Shown here one piece after another: positions 1-8,236 of a DNA stretch of 64,000 bases; positions within the stretch are counted from its first letter, which is position 1, and the number at the start of each line of letters is the position of its first letter. Location of the stretch: contig NZ_BOSL01000002.1 of NCBI RefSeq assembly GCF_018403325.1, positions 186,001-250,000 of the forward strand. Reading direction: 5' to 3'. This stretch comes from Paenibacillus vini (GTDB lineage: Bacteria > Bacillota > Bacilli > Paenibacillales > Paenibacillaceae). The notes beneath the pieces were generated by a model. It was not told the origin of the DNA. It ran no database searches and saw nothing but the letters and a program-made list of their open reading frames with translations. Both the position numbers and the translations under genes were made by a program.

Positions 1-484
1 CTCCGGCATTTCCGGTCGCTCCGGTAATCAGCTTGCCGTGACTATAAATGCCTGCCCCGATGCCGGTGCTGATCGTGATATAGACGAAATTATCGGCCTC
101 CTTGGCGGCGCCGATCCACTTCTCCGCCAAAGCTGCGGCAGTGGCGTCATTCTGGAACGATATCGGCAATTCAAAATGCCGTTTGAAGGAATCGACGACG
201 GGGAAGCCCCACCATCCCCGCATATTCGGCGGTTCCGTGATCTGGCCGAGCTTGGTGTTTAGCGGCCCGGGGGCCCCGATGCCGATGCCGAGAATATCCG
301 CTTCTTTGATTCCCGCCGCCGTAGCGAGCTGTTTAACGGCAGCAGCGATCCGGTCCACCATTTCGGAAGGAGGAACGGAATGATCCGTGGGCAGCGTGTT
401 CTTTGCAAGGACCTGCCCGCTTTGGTCGACGAGACCGATGGCGATTTTCGTACCTCCGATGTCAATGCCAACTGCGTAACTCAA
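1..484 (-). CDS. ROK family sugar kinase (glucokinase-like), N-terminal part only
   Basis: This gene runs leftwards off the window, so only about 161 N-terminal residues are visible. The protein begins with an ROK/actin-type phosphate-binding motif (GIDIGGTK, about residues 6-13). It continues with GIGAPGP and an ROK-like STGIGAGI segment, as in glucokinases and other sugar kinases that phosphorylate sugars with ATP in the cytoplasm. I chose the TTG start at 484 because a GGAGG ribosome binding site lies 8-10 bases upstream; no closer ATG fits the conserved N-terminus. It is divergent from a LacI-type regulator gene, which suggests sugar-responsive control of one or both genes. The actual sugar cannot be told from this fragment. 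Confidence 0.9.
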   Translation of the reverse strand, partial: MSYAVGIDIGGTKIAIGLVDQSGQVLAKNTLPTDHSVPPSEMVDRIAAAVKQLATAAGIKEADILGIGIGAPGPLNTKLGQITEPPNMRGWWGFPVVDSFKRHFELPISFQNDATAAALAEKWIGAAKEADNFVYITISTGIGAGIYSHGKLITGATGNAG

Positions 485-537
485 AAGTTATTACCTCCAG
501 ATAAGCGGTGCTAGTTTAGTTTGGTTACTTGACAAAC

Positions 538-567
538 TTGACAAAACTTAAATTTGTAAAGTAATAT
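538..567 (+). promoter_or_regulatory. Putative sigma-A promoter of the LacI-family gene
   Basis: TTGACA (538-543) and TAATAT (562-567) are separated by 18 bases, 41 bases before the LacI-type start codon. A second TTGACA lies 11 bases upstream, so the sequence ACTTGACAA occurs twice in tandem. The tandem copy could be an alternative -35 box or part of an operator; this is inference from sequence only. Confidence 0.55.
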
Positions 568-607
568 TGAACATAGTTTATCATGTTTCGGAAGGATTGA
601 AAAGAAC

Positions 608-1636
608 ATGGGCCGTAAAAAGAAAGTATCCATGCAAGATATCGCCGATCACCTGCAAATATCCAAAAATGCAGTATCGCTGGCCCTGTTGAACAAGAAA
701 GGCGTCAGTGAGGAGATGCGAAACCGGGTGCTGCAAGCGGCCCGGGAGATGGGCTATGGTTCATACTCGGATAAACCGCCCGAAAGCGGGAATATTCTGG
801 TGCTGGTGCCCGAGCGAATCATGAGTTATCAGGATAACGATCATTTTCAGTTTTACCATGATATGATCTGGGGGTTGGAACGAAGCATCCGCAAAAAAGG
901 GCTGAACGCGGTAATTGCCCCGATCGATCGGGATATGGAGTCCCGGTTGGAGCTGCCCCGGCATTGCTCCGATATTTCCTATCACGGCATTATATTGTTC
1001 GGAATCGTGGACATGGACTATGCCAGGACCGTTTGGGAATTGGACACGCCTTTGGTTATGCTTGATTCATACCATCGGGATCTTCCTTGCCCGGTAGTTG
1101 CCTCAGCGAATATCGAGGGAGCTTATGAAGCGGTATCGGTCCTTATTCAAGCCGGACACAGGGAGATCGGATTCATCGGGCCGACCAATTTGACGACCAG
1201 CCATGAGGAGCGTTGGTTTGGATATTGGAAAGCGATGCAGGACCACAAACTTGTTATCAACGATGATTTTATTTTGACGTCTTCACCAGGTTTTGATTAC
1301 ACGGAGCAGGAAATCGGAATGTTTCTGGACGGGCTGGAGGAGAAACCAGGGGCCTTTTTCTGCGGCAATGACCGGATTGCGTATTTATTGGCAAGACAAT
1401 TGAGGAAGAGAGGGCTGTATGTCCCGGAAGGCATTTCGATTGTCGGTTTCGATGATCTCAGATATGAGGAAGAGGGCGGCCTCAAGATGACCACGATGCG
1501 GGTAGAAAAAGAGAAGATGTGCGATGCAGCTGCGACCTTGCTGTTGTCGTTGTCCGGGTCATCCAGGGATGCGATCCATCAGTATGTGCGGCCTACCTTA
1601 GTTCTCGGCAATTCCGTACGGAGGCCGGTTCATTGA
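608..1636 (+). CDS. LacI family transcriptional regulator
   Basis: A 342-residue DNA-binding repressor of the LacI/GalR family. Residues 8-27 (SMQDIADHLQISKNAVSLAL) form the N-terminal helix-turn-helix, followed by the hinge helix and a periplasmic-binding-protein-like sensor domain from about residue 60 to the end, including GFIGP and SIVGFDD. Length is normal for the family. A GGAAGGA ribosome binding site precedes the ATG. It is divergent from a ROK kinase, so it probably senses a sugar or sugar phosphate and controls local sugar genes, but the ligand is unknown. Confidence 0.93.
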   Translation: MGRKKKVSMQDIADHLQISKNAVSLALLNKKGVSEEMRNRVLQAAREMGYGSYSDKPPESGNILVLVPERIMSYQDNDHFQFYHDMIWGLERSIRKKGLNAVIAPIDRDMESRLELPRHCSDISYHGIILFGIVDMDYARTVWELDTPLVMLDSYHRDLPCPVVASANIEGAYEAVSVLIQAGHREIGFIGPTNLTTSHEERWFGYWKAMQDHKLVINDDFILTSSPGFDYTEQEIGMFLDGLEEKPGAFFCGNDRIAYLLARQLRKRGLYVPEGISIVGFDDLRYEEEGGLKMTTMRVEKEKMCDAAATLLLSLSGSSRDAIHQYVRPTLVLGNSVRRPVH

Positions 1637-1653
1637 AAGAGCAGGGAATATAA

Positions 1654-1695
1654 AAGACGGTTGGACACGGGCAGGATACCCGGACCAACCGTCTT
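1654..1695. terminator. Bidirectional terminator between LacI-type gene and sodA
   Basis: An 11-bp inverted repeat (AAGACGGTTGG / CCAACCGTCTT) sits between two convergent genes and is followed by a T-rich stretch. Confidence 0.75.
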
Positions 1696-1712
1696 GTTCT
1701 TTGTGTCGATGA

Positions 1713-2330
1713 TTATTTGTTCAAAGCGGCTTCGTAACGTTTCTCAACTTCGGACCAGTTGACTACGTTGAAGAAGGCAGCAATGTAATCAGGACGTTTG
1801 TTTTGATATTTCAAATAGTAAGCATGCTCCCATACGTCCAGGCCAAGGATCGGCGTTTTGCCTTCCATGATCGGGGAGTCTTGGTTCGGCAAGCTGTAAA
1901 CGGACAATTTGCCTGCATTGTCTACCGCCAGGAATGCCCAGCCGCTTCCGAAACGAGTCGTAGCTGCTTTCGAGAAATCTTCTTTGAATTTGTCGAAGCC
2001 GCCGAGTTCGCTGTTGATGGCGTCAGCAAGCTTACCGGATGGTTGGCCGCCGCCGTTTGGTCCGATTGTTTCCCAGAACAGGGAGTGGTTCGCATGGCCG
2101 CCGCCGTTGTTGCGGACTGCTGTACGGATGCTTTCCGGAACGCTGTCCAGATCGGCGATCAGTTCCTCTACGGATTTCGATTGAAGCTCAGGTGCGGATT
2201 CAAGCGCCGCATTCAGGTTCGTTACGTAAGTATTATGGTGACGGTCATGGTGAATCATCATGGTTTGTTCGTCGATATGCGGTTCAAGTGCGTTGTTTGC
2301 ATAAGGAAGTGCTGGTAATTGATGTGCCAT
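1713..2330 (-). CDS. sodA: Superoxide dismutase, Mn type
   Basis: A 205-residue cytoplasmic Mn/Fe superoxide dismutase that converts superoxide to hydrogen peroxide and oxygen. The metal ligands are visible: a histidine in IHHDRHH (about residue 27), a histidine in GHANHSLFW, and the aspartate and histidine in the [13 protein letters not shown] signature near the C-terminus. [12 protein letters not shown] after the second ligand is typical of Mn enzymes of Bacillales. A strong promoter lies about 50 bases upstream. The gene is convergent with the LacI-type gene and divergent from a DUF1450 gene. Confidence 0.97.
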   Translation of the reverse strand: MAHQLPALPYANNALEPHIDEQTMMIHHDRHHNTYVTNLNAALESAPELQSKSVEELIADLDSVPESIRTAVRNNGGGHANHSLFWETIGPNGGGQPSGKLADAINSELGGFDKFKEDFSKAATTRFGSGWAFLAVDNAGKLSVYSLPNQDSPIMEGKTPILGLDVWEHAYYLKYQNKRPDYIAAFFNVVNWSEVEKRYEAALNK

Positions 2331-2380
2331 TGTTTATCATCCTCTCCATAGATATGTAAAAGTTATTTTGAACACTCCCT

Positions 2381-2409
2381 ATTATAATTATCCATTGCGG
2401 CTTAGTCAA
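2381..2409 (-). promoter_or_regulatory. sodA promoter
   Basis: On the minus strand TTGACT (2409-2404) and a perfect TATAAT (2386-2381) are separated by 17 bases, an ideal sigma-A promoter pointing into sodA. The sequence directly upstream of the -35 box is shared with the trhO promoter region (see the 36-bp motif). Confidence 0.7.
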
Positions 2410-2436
2410 CATAAATGTATATTAAGTATGTTAAAT
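2401..2436. promoter_or_regulatory. 36-bp shared promoter-upstream motif, copy 1
   Basis: This stretch matches 4467-4502 at 30 of 36 positions without gaps. Both copies start in the -35 box of a minus-strand promoter (CTTAGTCAA) and continue with a GTATA.TAAGTAT..TAAAT pattern. One copy lies in the sodA/DUF1450 divergent region, the other in the trhO/BshB2-like divergent region. I read it as a candidate operator for a common regulator. Confidence 0.45.
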
Positions 2437-2520
2437 CATGTCCTGCATTGACAAACGAGGCTTGTTTTATCATAATGAGTCATCGGATATAGATAATTTC
2501 AGTTTTGAGGTGAATGAAAA

Positions 2521-2775
2521 TTGAGTATGGGCATCGTTGTCGTGGAAGTGTGCGACAGCAATCTGATGAGCGCGTTGGAGCTGGAGGAGCTGGAGGAAGA
2601 ATATCCCGAGATCGCCGTGCTGCGGTCGGACTGTATGAATTTATGCGGCCTGTGTAAACTTAGACCTTACGCAATGGTCAACGGGAATAAGGTATTTGCC
2701 AAAACAACCGAAGAGTGCATTGCTCTGATCAGGCAATCGATCGAGGAAGAGTTGAAGGCATTCCATAATATATAA
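2521..2775 (+). CDS. DUF1450 (YuzB-like) small cysteine protein
   Basis: An 84-residue cytoplasmic protein resembling the DUF1450/YuzB family of Bacillales. Cysteines occur in VEVCDSN near the N-terminus and in DCMNLCGLCKLRPYAMVNG (about residues 38-56). That pattern is close to thioredoxin-like ferredoxin-type proteins and could bind an Fe-S cluster or metal. The TTG start is supported by GAGGTGA seven bases upstream; an ATG two codons later is the alternative. No function is known for the family. It lies divergent from sodA. Confidence 0.75.
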   Translation: MSMGIVVVEVCDSNLMSALELEELEEEYPEIAVLRSDCMNLCGLCKLRPYAMVNGNKVFAKTTEECIALIRQSIEEELKAFHNI

Positions 2776-2793
2776 ACTAAAATACAGATATAC

Positions 2794-2839
2794 AAAACAA
2801 CCTCCGAAGCCGCAGTTGCGGATGATCGGAGGTTGTTTT
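2794..2839. terminator. Bidirectional terminator
   Basis: A 14-bp inverted repeat (AAAACAACCTCCGA / TCGGAGGTTGTTTT) lies between the convergent DUF1450 gene and the regulator gene, with A and T runs at both ends. Confidence 0.85.
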
Positions 2840-2862
2840 ATGTGTGGACTGCAGGTATGCAG

Positions 2863-3501
2863 CTATGACGGCTTAATTACATAAACGCATTTACGCCCTT
2901 CCTGAGCCAGGCATTCCGTGCGTTCTACTTTGGCATCCAATAGCGATTCGAACAGCTTGAGCTCGCATTCGCAAGCGTGGTTATAACGGTTTGCAATCTG
3001 GGAAATGGGACAGTTGTGCTCCATGAGAACGAAATGGCCGTCTTCCTGGGTTTCGCATTCCGTCATATAGCCGTTTTCGTTTTGGATCTCCGCCAACCGC
3101 TGGACTTTCTCCAAGAGGTCTTTTCCTTGCATATCGGCTTCGTACTGCCGGTTAAGCTTATCTTTACGACGGTCAAACAGACGATTTACAGTTTCTTCGC
3201 CGTACTCCTGTTCCAATTCATCGAGCAGATCGAGGGTCAGGGTATGATACTTTTTAGGAAATAAACCTTCAGCCAGTTCGGTCAGCCCGTATACGGCGGT
3301 AGGACGTCCAAGTGTCTGGCGTACCATTTTCGACTCGATCAGACCGTCGCGTTCCATCGTACCCAGATGGCGGCGAACCGCCATTTCCGTAATGCCGAGC
3401 TGTCCGGTGATTTCTTTGGTGCTGAGGGGACCTGAGGTTTTCATCATTTGCAAAATCCGGTCGCGGGTAGACAAATCCTTTGGTTGATTCAAGACATACA
3501 C
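2863..3501 (-). CDS. DeoR/SufR-like transcriptional regulator with C-terminal cysteines
   Basis: A 212-residue regulator. Residues 10-60 form a winged helix (RDRILQMMKTSGPLSTKEI...TEMAVRRHLGTMERDGLI), followed by a helical region and a C-terminal domain. That domain carries a cysteine set (HNCPISQIANRYNHACECEL ... ERTECLAQEGRKCVYVI) like that of COG2345/SufR-type regulators, where cysteines bind an Fe-S cluster. It starts 18 bases after trhO ends, so it is probably co-transcribed from the trhO promoter. That promoter carries the 36-bp motif also found at sodA. Fe-S or redox sensing is inference. Confidence 0.8.
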   Translation of the reverse strand: MYVLNQPKDLSTRDRILQMMKTSGPLSTKEITGQLGITEMAVRRHLGTMERDGLIESKMVRQTLGRPTAVYGLTELAEGLFPKKYHTLTLDLLDELEQEYGEETVNRLFDRRKDKLNRQYEADMQGKDLLEKVQRLAEIQNENGYMTECETQEDGHFVLMEHNCPISQIANRYNHACECELKLFESLLDAKVERTECLAQEGRKCVYVIKPS

Positions 3502-3519
3502 TCCTCTCGGGGCGCAAGA

Positions 3520-4413
3520 TCAGCCGTGCTTAACAGCCTGCACGGCTTCCATGCACGCGTCGGAGCAGAAGCCCTGATGCTCATCTTCGCAATCTTCACA
3601 GCATACATATTGGAGGTTACATACTGGACAATTGATATAACGGTCATGAGTAACCCCGCAGTGATGGCAGCTGGCAATAACGATATCTTCATCCGTTTGG
3701 TTGATGGGAACGGAAATACGTTCGTCGAACACGTAACATTTACCGTCAAACAACCGCCCTTGAACCTCGGGATCCTTCCCGTAGGTAACAATTCCGCCTT
3801 CCAGCTGGGCAACGTCCTCAAATCCTTCTTTGAGCAAGAAGCCGGTCAGTTTTTCACAGCGGATGCCGCCCGTGCAGTAAGTCAAAATCTTCTTGTCTTT
3901 ATGCTCGCTCAAATTTTCGCGGATCCACTGAGGGAACTCCCGGAAAGACTCCACTTCGGGACGGATCGCTCCGCGGAAGTGGCCGATGTCGAATTCGTAA
4001 TCATTTCGTCCGTCGATCACGATCACGTCTTCATCTTGAAGCTGCTCGTAGAACTGTGTCGGAGACAAGCGTTTGCCGCTCAGCGTATTCGGATCTAATT
4101 CATGCTCGTACCGGAAGGTAACCAGCTCCTGCTTATGGCGGACAAACATTTTCTTGAACGCATGGCCTTCGGATTCATCAATCTTGAACACGATATCTTT
4201 AAACTCCGGCATGGCGCGAAGATCGGCCATATAACGCTCTGTTTGCTCGATCGTACCGGAGACGGTGCCGTTAATTCCTTCGGAAGCAATGAGAATGCGG
4301 CCTTTCAGACCTAAATCTTTGCAATACTGCAGATGCTCCGCCGTGAAAGTTTCCGGAGAAGCGATCGGCGTGAATTTATAAAATAACAAAATGCGATATG
4401 CATGTTGACTCAT
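3520..4413 (-). CDS. trhO: tRNA uridine(34) hydroxylase TrhO (rhodanese-like, UPF0176)
   Basis: A 297-residue protein matching the rhodanese-related TrhO/YceA family, which hydroxylates uridine 34 of tRNA in an oxygen-dependent step towards 5-methoxyuridine. An N-terminal acylphosphatase-like domain ([10 protein letters not shown]...EGINGTVSG) is followed by a rhodanese domain with the active-site loop [15 protein letters not shown]-terminal cysteine-rich tail (CHHCG...CPVCN...CCEDC...C) probably binds zinc. The likely operon partner downstream is the Fe-S-type regulator. The promoter is recognisable at 4447-4475. Confidence 0.92.
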   Translation of the reverse strand: MSQHAYRILLFYKFTPIASPETFTAEHLQYCKDLGLKGRILIASEGINGTVSGTIEQTERYMADLRAMPEFKDIVFKIDESEGHAFKKMFVRHKQELVTFRYEHELDPNTLSGKRLSPTQFYEQLQDEDVIVIDGRNDYEFDIGHFRGAIRPEVESFREFPQWIRENLSEHKDKKILTYCTGGIRCEKLTGFLLKEGFEDVAQLEGGIVTYGKDPEVQGRLFDGKCYVFDERISVPINQTDEDIVIASCHHCGVTHDRYINCPVCNLQYVCCEDCEDEHQGFCSDACMEAVQAVKHG

Positions 4414-4446
4414 GTTAGATCACCCGTCTATATTAGATTCTACTGA

Positions 4447-4475
4447 ATTGTAGTGAATTTTATCAACTTAGTCAA
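4447..4475 (-). promoter_or_regulatory. trhO promoter
   Basis: On the minus strand TTGACT (4475-4470) and TACAAT (4452-4447) have a 17-base spacer and point into trhO. The layout is nearly the same as at sodA. Confidence 0.65.
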
Positions 4476-4502
4476 TATTAAAGTATAGTAAGTATAGTAA
4501 AT
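4467..4502. promoter_or_regulatory. 36-bp shared promoter-upstream motif, copy 2
   Basis: This is the second copy of the motif at 2401-2436 (30 of 36 identical). It contains a direct repeat AGTATAGTAAGTATAGTAAA and lies 31 bases before the BshB2-like start codon and just upstream of the trhO -35 box. Confidence 0.45.
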
Positions 4503-4533
4503 ATTGCATAGAAGATTAAGGAGGAAATTGAAG

Positions 4534-5235
4534 ATGAAAAAAAATAGAACCGTGGCCTTCATTTATGCGCATCCCGATGACGAGACGTTCGGCTGTTCTT
4601 ATCTGATCCGGGAAATCGCCGATGGGGGCGACCTTCCTGTCTTGTTTACGGCGACCCGGGGAGACGCGGGAAAGACCGGGCGTTTAGGCGAAATGACACG
4701 TGAGGAATTGGCGGCAAAGCGGGATATCGAGCTTGATAAAGCGATTGAAATTCTGGGTATTACGACTTTGGAACAGGCAGGGATGGGAGACGGTAAGCTG
4801 AAGGAAGCGGATCCGGCCGCGTTGCGGGAGCTGATTGCCGACTTTTTGCGGCGCCATGAGGCCGATGTGGTCGTTACTTTTCCGGAGGACGGCATTTCCG
4901 GGCATGCGGATCATATTGTCATTCATCATGCAGTGAATGAGGTCGTATTCGGAGGTCAGGCTCCTTCGGTACAAAAATTGTACTATAACCAATTGAGCTC
5001 ATACGAAGCGAATTCCTCGAGCATCATCAAAATTGCGGAGAACGGAAACTGGGATGTTAAGCGCCGGGCGCTGGCGGCTCATGAATCGCAAATCCTCAGC
5101 ATTGAGCGAGTTTTCGGCAAACTGGGGCCGGACGTTCCGCCGGGCCAACAGGTTGAAGCATTCGAGTTGGGATGGGAGCGGGGAGTTCATTTTCCGATTA
5201 AAGCGGAGCGCACGATTTTTGATGACCTGAATTAG
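4534..5235 (+). CDS. PIG-L family deacetylase, probable bacillithiol biosynthesis BshB2
   Basis: A 233-residue LmbE/PIG-L-type zinc deacetylase. The metal-binding motif AHPDDE is at residues 12-17, and the second histidine motif is SGHADHIVIHHAV. Family members of this size in Bacillales remove the acetyl group from GlcNAc-malate during bacillithiol synthesis. I chose the ATG at 4534 because AAGGAGG lies ahead of it; an upstream in-frame TTG at 4504 has no ribosome binding site. A bacilliredoxin gene elsewhere in this window supports bacillithiol use by the host. Other N-acetylglucosamine deacetylase roles remain possible. Confidence 0.82.
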   Translation: MKKNRTVAFIYAHPDDETFGCSYLIREIADGGDLPVLFTATRGDAGKTGRLGEMTREELAAKRDIELDKAIEILGITTLEQAGMGDGKLKEADPAALRELIADFLRRHEADVVVTFPEDGISGHADHIVIHHAVNEVVFGGQAPSVQKLYYNQLSSYEANSSSIIKIAENGNWDVKRRALAAHESQILSIERVFGKLGPDVPPGQQVEAFELGWERGVHFPIKAERTIFDDLN

Positions 5236-5286
5236 ATCCATTCTTGTACAATGAGCTAGGTGTTACCATGGGGGAGGAAGTACTAG

Positions 5287-5898
5287 GTGAAAATTTGGCT
5301 TACGGCCGGAATAATGGCTATCTGTTTTATTCTGCTTGGACTCGGTATACATACAGAAGGTTTACAATCGATCGACCGGGGGATCGGTGACTTTTTCTAT
5401 GGTCTCAGGACGGAGAGTTTAAATCCGGCAATAAAAGCGGTTTCGGAACTGGGCACAACGACGGGGTATATCGTTGTTTTTGCCATTGTGCTGATCATTA
5501 CACTATTGCTCCGGCGGTGGCGGATAGCCTTGTGGGTGACGGTCAGTCTCGTAGCCGGCTGGCTCGTCAATAAAGGCCTAAAAGTGCTGTATCACCGGGA
5601 GAGACCCCAGCTGTGGGACCGTATGGTGGAACCGGACGGGTTCAGCTTTCCGAGCGGAAACGCCATGGTTTCGATCGCTTTTTACGGAATGATCGCCCTG
5701 ATTCTGCTGCGATCTCGTCAAGGCTGGATTCGAGCTTGCGGAGCAGCGGTGCTTGTGATAATTCTGTTGATCGGATTAAGCCGGTTGTACCTAGGCGTGC
5801 ACTACACCAGCGACATTGTCGGCGGCTTTCTGGCGGGAGGTTGTATCGCAGCTCTATGCTATAAGGGATGGCGAAGCAGCTCTGACAGTATGAAGTGA
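5287..5898 (+). CDS. PAP2 family membrane phosphatase
   Basis: A 203-residue integral membrane phosphatase with about five membrane segments. The three acid-phosphatase motifs are visible: KGLKVLYHRERP, PSGNAM (family usually PSGH) and SRLYLGVHYTSDIVGG. Such enzymes hydrolyse lipid phosphates such as phosphatidylglycerol phosphate or undecaprenyl pyrophosphate at the membrane. The GTG start follows GGGGGAGG. Replacement of the histidine in the second motif by asparagine is worth noting because that histidine takes part in catalysis in characterised members. Confidence 0.88.
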   Translation: MKIWLTAGIMAICFILLGLGIHTEGLQSIDRGIGDFFYGLRTESLNPAIKAVSELGTTTGYIVVFAIVLIITLLLRRWRIALWVTVSLVAGWLVNKGLKVLYHRERPQLWDRMVEPDGFSFPSGNAMVSIAFYGMIALILLRSRQGWIRACGAAVLVIILLIGLSRLYLGVHYTSDIVGGFLAGGCIAALCYKGWRSSSDSMK

Positions 5899-5930
5899 AG
5901 GGAATCTGTATTCGACTAAAATAGGCAATA

Positions 5931-5962
5931 AAAAAGCCAGGGACTAGGATCCCTGGCTTTTT
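5931..5962. terminator. Bidirectional terminator
   Basis: A perfect 13-bp inverted repeat (AAAAAGCCAGGGA / TCCCTGGCTTTTT) lies between the convergent PAP2 and DoxX genes. Confidence 0.9.
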
Positions 5963-5986
5963 GTATTGTTTATGTGGACTGAGGCG

Positions 5987-6526
5987 TTATGCCGTATGTT
6001 TTACTTTCATCCCTTGTTTTGGTGCCGGGATTACGGGATTAGCAGTTTCTTTTTTGTGGAATAACCCACGGAGGTAAGGGAGAACATAACGGTCAAGACC
6101 GATTTTTCCGGCGTTAGCGGCAGCTACGACGATAAGTACTTCAAGCAAGAGCATTTGTGCGTTGGTGCTTACTGTACCCGAGAATAGGAAGGCTGCGTTC
6201 ATGACCAGTCCCATCAGGGCTGCGAAAGTAGTGAATGTTCCGAGCAACAGGCCCAGGCCTACCAAGAATTCACCGTAAGGAACCATAACGTTGAAGATGT
6301 CTACGTTAGGAAGTGCTACATGTTGCAGGAATGTGGCCCACCATCCTTGAACGGCTGCGTGTTCTCCGGTACTGTTAGCGATCGCTCCATTCAAGAAGCC
6401 CGCGGCGTCGAATCCGCCTGTGATTTTGTGCCAACCGGCTGTGATCCATTGGTATCCAAGGTATATCCGAAGTACGGTTAAAAACCACATTGCGTATTTG
6501 TTAGTTCTGAGGAAATTGTTAAACAT
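5987..6526 (-). CDS. DoxX family membrane protein
   Basis: A 179-residue protein with four predicted membrane segments, beginning WFLTVLRIYLGYQWITAGWHKITG, which is the DoxX signature. Relatives include the small subunit of thiosulfate:quinone oxidoreductase and proteins linked to redox homeostasis. I chose the ATG at 6526 because AAGGAGTGG lies 7 bases upstream; a longer reading frame to 6574 has no such site. Two CRP/FNR-type palindromes lie 68-104 bases upstream, suggesting oxygen or redox control. Exact role unknown. Confidence 0.85.
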   Translation of the reverse strand: MFNNFLRTNKYAMWFLTVLRIYLGYQWITAGWHKITGGFDAAGFLNGAIANSTGEHAAVQGWWATFLQHVALPNVDIFNVMVPYGEFLVGLGLLLGTFTTFAALMGLVMNAAFLFSGTVSTNAQMLLLEVLIVVAAANAGKIGLDRYVLPYLRGLFHKKETANPVIPAPKQGMKVKHTA

Positions 6527-6593
6527 AATTACCACTCCTTGTGATTTGTATTTGTTTGTTTTTTGGATGATCATCTTTGATGTCTTAAGTATA

Positions 6594-6609
6594 AGTGATT
6601 ATTTTCACA
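6594..6609. promoter_or_regulatory. CRP/FNR-type palindrome, site 1
   Basis: AGTGATTATTTTCACA fits the GTGA-N6-TCAC pattern of CRP/FNR-family regulators. It lies between the divergent DoxX and SDR genes, 21 bases centre to centre from a better second site, which is two helical turns. Confidence 0.55.
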
Positions 6610-6614
6610 TGATA

Positions 6615-6630
6615 TGTGATTTAAATCACA
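6615..6630. promoter_or_regulatory. CRP/FNR-type palindrome, site 2
   Basis: TGTGATTTAAATCACA is a perfect 16-bp palindrome matching the TGTGA-N6-TCACA consensus of the CRP/FNR family. In Bacillales, FNR is the usual member of this family, so control of doxX and perhaps of the SDR gene by oxygen limitation is likely. Confidence 0.65.
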
Positions 6631-6759
6631 ATTATAAAAATTTTAGTATTTTAATTTGATTTAACATTGAATTGAAAGTTTAAATTTATGATTGCTTTGC
6701 GGTAGGAGGCTATATTTAACATATGATCAAACAAACACCAAACGGGAGGTAAACCTAAG

Positions 6760-7511
6760 ATGAGACTGTCCAACAAAGTGGCGATCGTGACCGGTGCGGG
6801 TTCCGGCATGGGAAGAGCAATTGCGGAATTGTTTGCCAAAGAGGGAGCCAAGGTGGTAGTGTCGGATGTTAATGAGGAACGAATTAATAAAGTTACGGCG
6901 TCCATAAAGGAGGCTGGAGGCGAGGTATTAGGAATCATGGCCAATATGGCCAAGGAATCCGATGTGCAGCAATTGATAGACCGGACTGTGGATGCTATGG
7001 CACCGTAGACATTTTGGTCAACAATGCGGGAATCATGGACAACTTTATCCCGGTCGGAGAAATCACGAACGAACACTGGGAACGAGTCCTTGGAGTCAAT
7101 CTCAATGGGCCGATGTACGCTTCGCGCGCAGCAATCCGGATTATGCTGGACAAAGGGAAGGGTGTCATCGTCAACAATGCCTCTGTCGGCGGACTGTTTG
7201 GAGCAAGAGGCGGTGCAGCTTATGTGGCTTCTAAACACGGTTTGATAGGACTTACGAAAAATACGGCTGCTGTATACGGTCCGAAAGGAATTCGCGTGAA
7301 TGCCATTGCTCCGGGCGGTGTAAACACGGCCATCGGAGGGACGATTACCGCGCCGAATCAGCTTGGCATGGAGGCTATCGGGCGGGCAGGAAACGCCCCT
7401 ATGGGGGAAGCGGAAGAAATCGCCTATGCCGCACTGTTCCTAGCGTCCGATGATGCCAGCTTCATAAACGGAGCTGTGCTTACGGCGGATGGCGGTTGGA
7501 CCGCACACTAA
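6760..7511 (+). pseudogene. SDR family oxidoreductase broken by a one-base frameshift
   Basis: Two reading frames together make a complete short-chain dehydrogenase of about 250 residues. The first part (6760-7008) carries the NAD(P)-binding motif TGAGSGMG. The second (frame of 7014-7511) carries VNNAG, the catalytic serine region NNASVGG and the YVASK active site, and ends in the usual ADGGWTAH. Between them, around 6996-6997, one base is missing: restoring a single T gives ...DAYGTVDILVNNAG, the family consensus. It is either a recent loss-of-function mutation or a sequencing error. A clear GGGAGG ribosome binding site is kept. Confidence 0.85.
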
Positions 7512-7525
7512 ATCAATATGACTGA

Positions 7526-7552
7526 AGCCCGGCGCAGGATTTGCGCCGGGCT
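7526..7552 (+). terminator. Terminator after the SDR gene
   Basis: A perfect 11-bp stem (AGCCCGGCGCA / TGCGCCGGGCT) with a 5-base loop is followed by a T-rich run. Confidence 0.85.
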
Positions 7553-7559
7553 CTATTTT

Positions 7560-7763
7560 TCATTTATCCGCTGTCCGGTTTGATACATCCGCTTGTTCCT
7601 GTCGTTGATTCTTGTCTTGTTGGTCTTCCTTCGGATTATTCAGCAAGACGTCGACTACCTCCGCCAGCATATCTGTGGAGGACACGGAATTGTCCGGGAC
7701 GGGGATCGGGTTTACGCCTGGACCGCGGTCCAGACCTTCAAACTTATCTTTTTCCTTACTCAT
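7560..7763 (-). CDS. Hypothetical small hydrophilic protein
   Basis: A 67-residue, highly charged protein (N-terminus MSKEKDKFEGLDRGPG) with a Q/D/N-rich, probably disordered C-terminus. The ATG at 7763 is preceded by AAAGGAGAGGATG, a good ribosome binding site; the longer frame upstream has none. No domain recognised. It stands alone between the SDR and DUF202 genes. Confidence 0.6.
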   Translation of the reverse strand: MSKEKDKFEGLDRGPGVNPIPVPDNSVSSTDMLAEVVDVLLNNPKEDQQDKNQRQEQADVSNRTADK

Positions 7764-7870
7764 ATCATCCTCTCCTTTCCGAAAAATCCTTGTCTTAGGG
7801 TGTGCGCAGCCTTCCACTTCTATGTAAACCGATAACCCCCAGAGTGAGCCTTGAATCAATGGAGCTTCGT

Positions 7871-8236
7871 TTACGCAAACAGTAGAAAATACATCAGGAA
7901 AAAGAGCAGGCCAAATATAATCAGCATCAAAATAAGCATGAGGCTTACGATAATATAAGAAGACCGGAAGATATTCCGGTTGATTTGTCCCCGTTTGAGC
8001 CTGTACTCCAGGGTTGCTGCGATAATGATCGACGTTCCGAAAATAAGGGAACCCATGCCCGTTATAATGGAGAACAGCCTGGCGATTTCGCTATAGGTAG
8101 AGTTAAAAACAAGTCCGGCGGCCAGGAACCCTATTCCGATGATGGAGATGCTCGTACGGATCCAAGCGAGGAAAGTCCGCTCATTCGCCAAGTGTTGCTG
8201 AACGAAGCGATTTTCGGCAGAAGATTGATCTTCCAT
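7871..8236 (-). CDS. DUF202 family membrane protein
   Basis: A 121-residue protein with three predicted membrane segments. The motif LANERTFLAWIRTSISIIGIG at the N-terminus is diagnostic of the DUF202 (YidH-like) family, whose function is unknown. The gene starts after AAAGGAGGGATAGC. Confidence 0.88.
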   Translation of the reverse strand: MEDQSSAENRFVQQHLANERTFLAWIRTSISIIGIGFLAAGLVFNSTYSEIARLFSIITGMGSLIFGTSIIIAATLEYRLKRGQINRNIFRSSYIIVSLMLILMLIIFGLLFFLMYFLLFA

